From CBFGWV01 sp965652545 (lineage in GTDB: Bacteria > Pseudomonadota > Gammaproteobacteria > Competibacterales > Competibacteraceae): a stretch of DNA of 6,833 nucleotides. The notes under the pieces are model-generated. The model ran no database searches, was not told the origin of the DNA, and saw only the letters and a list, made by a program, of their open reading frames with translations. The stretch is taken from contig CBFGWV010000260.1 of assembly GCA_965652545.1 (NCBI GenBank), positions 1 through 6,833 on the forward strand, read 5' to 3'. Shown here piece after piece: positions 5,911-6,833 of the stretch. Position numbers and translations under genes: made by a program. How positions within the stretch are numbered: position 1 is the first letter of the stretch; each line of letters starts with the position of its first letter.

Positions 5911-5979
5911 AGGTGCCAGGGATCGGGGTGTAGCGGCATGGGCAAGCGTCATTCCACAGGTTGCAGATCGGTGCCATAT

Positions 5980-6833
5980 CTACGCCGGTGACTGCGTCAG
6001 CAGTCGCCGCAATCTGCGCAACCCCTGCACCAGAGCCTCGTCGGATCCGACAGCGTTGACACTCAGCCGGACCGCCTCCGGTGCCGGTCCCCGACCGACG
6101 GCGAAATGATCCGCCGTGCGTACCAGCACGCCCGCTGCGGCCAGCGCCTGGGCGACGCCGCCGGCCCGCCAGGGGGGCGGCAGGCGCAGCCAGATCAGGG
6201 GGTGCCCAGGCGCACTGCGGATGTCCAGGCCTTCGAGCATGGGCAGTGCCAGGGCCAGCCGCTGGTCGATCATCGCGCGCTGTTGGGCAATCAAACCGTC
6301 GAGTTCGCCGCTGTCGATCCAGCGGGTGGCGATCTCCGGCATCAAAGGGGCGACCATCCAGCAGTCGGCCCGCATGCTGCCGGCGATCTTGCCCATCCAC
6401 GCTGGCGCGGCGTCCAGAAAGCCTACGCGCAGGCCTGGTGCGGCGGCTTTTGAAAAGCTGCCGATCAGGAATGCGCGCTCCGGCAACCCGGTCGACAGCG
6501 CCGGCGGCGGGTGGGCGAGGGTGGCGGCGTGGACGCAGTCTTCGATGAGCATCAGTCGGTGCCGTTTCACCACGACGGCGATGTCGTCGCGCCGCTGTGC
6601 GGACATGGTGGCCGTGGTCGGGTTGTGCAGCGTCGGTGCGCAGAACAGCAGCCGCGCCTCGAAGGTGGCAGCGGCGCGGTCCAGTGCGGCGGGACACAGG
6701 CCCTGGTCGTCGGTGTCCAGGCCGATGAGCTGGACCCGCATGGTGCGGGCCAGTTCGATGAGGCCGGGGTAGCTCAGCGCCTCGGTGAGCACGATGTCGC
6801 CCGGGCGGGCGAAGGTGCGCAGGACGCAGGCCA
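5980..6833 (-). CDS. PLP-dependent fold-type I protein, MocR/GntR-type regulator or aminotransferase, C-terminal part (5' end outside window)
   Basis: The frame is open to the right edge, giving 283 residues of the PLP domain; MocR regulators are about 450-500 residues, with an N-terminal winged helix that would lie outside. The GTG at 6792 is not a plausible start because conserved RPGDIVL runs across it. Residue numbers below count from that GTG. TEALSYPG (3-10) is the usual substrate-side segment. CAPTLHNPT (51-59) carries the PLP-contacting Asn. IEDCVH (83-88) carries the Asp85 expected to pair with the pyridine nitrogen. GSFSKAAAPGLRVGF (111-125) carries Lys115, the predicted Schiff-base lysine. 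VRLSVNAVG near the end holds the carboxylate-binding Arg. The wording LHNPTTATMSAQRR and the Trp-rich middle resemble YdcR-like MocR proteins. His88 stands where Tyr is usual. It converges on truC, and no target or substrate can be inferred from position. Without the N-terminus, a stand-alone aminotransferase remains possible. Confidence 0.85.
   Translation of the reverse strand, partial: ACVLRTFARPGDIVLTEALSYPGLIELARTMRVQLIGLDTDDQGLCPAALDRAAATFEARLLFCAPTLHNPTTATMSAQRRDDIAVVVKRHRLMLIEDCVHAATLAHPPPALSTGLPERAFLIGSFSKAAAPGLRVGFLDAAPAWMGKIAGSMRADCWMVAPLMPEIATRWIDSGELDGLIAQQRAMIDQRLALALPMLEGLDIRSAPGHPLIWLRLPPPWRAGGVAQALAAAGVLVRTADHFAVGRGPAPEAVRLSVNAVGSDEALVQGLRRLRRLLTQSPA

Larger units (their letters stand above)
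5606..5979. other. Intergenic region between convergent genes, filled by REP-like palindromes
   Basis: The 374 nt between the stops of truC and the minus-strand PLP gene contain no credible gene. The middle 5638-5910 is occupied by four GTAGGAGC-type palindromes, listed separately. The 75 nt between the two pairs (5738-5812) contain another GGGTGCCGA like that at 5694 but no clear fifth copy. The last 69 nt (5911-5979) show nothing recognisable. No stem followed by a T tract was found on either strand. The region is visibly less coding-like than its flanks. Confidence 0.7.

Noticed and set aside
5926..5950. Additional GTAG-started repeat near 5929
   Set aside because: GTAGCGGCATGGGCAAGC shares only the GTAG and does not fold into a comparable hairpin.
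6106..6772. Several plus-strand open frames opposite the PLP gene
   Set aside because: The minus-strand frame has a coherent set of PLP-enzyme motifs including the SFSK lysine; the plus-strand frames have none.

Overview
The window reads as chromosomal DNA from a GC-rich Gram-negative bacterium, most likely a gammaproteobacterium. This rests on three things: high G/C at third codon positions, a TruC-type tRNA pseudouridine synthase, and short GTAGGAGC-type palindromes of the REP class. No genus can be named from the sequence alone.

Positions 1-5605 hold one tightly packed plus-strand operon whose 5' end lies outside the window. In order it encodes the C-terminal half of a two-domain ABC ATPase, two BPD_transp_2-type permeases, two tandem BMP-family (PnrA/BmpA-like) periplasmic binding proteins and a TruC-like pseudouridine synthase. 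Every junction overlaps except one, the 27-nt gap before the first binding protein. The first five genes form a complete BMP-type importer of the YufO/YufP/YufQ class. Such systems usually take up nucleosides or purine-like compounds, but the substrate here is not proven. The two binding proteins have equal mature lengths and are about 55% identical by hand count. They differ in likely pocket residues, so one membrane complex may serve two related ligands. The truC gene starts with GTG inside the stop region of the second binding protein, so it is probably translated from the same mRNA.

Positions 5606-5979 are a 374-nt gap between convergent genes. It contains four copies of a roughly 25-nt palindrome in alternating orientation (+ - + -). 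They form two successive inverted pairs of about 100 bp each, a REPIN/BIME-like arrangement. Two of the copies differ by a compensatory base-pair change in the hairpin stem. A short imperfect direct repeat begins at the truC stop codon. I see no ordinary intrinsic terminator with a T tract.

Positions 5980-6833 hold, on the minus strand, the C-terminal part of a fold-type I PLP-dependent protein of the MocR/aminotransferase group. It runs off the right edge.

I found no defence, phage, CRISPR or insertion-sequence genes. The points most worth a second look are the REPIN-like pair with stem covariation, the duplicated binding proteins, and the tRNA-modification gene coupled to a transporter operon.
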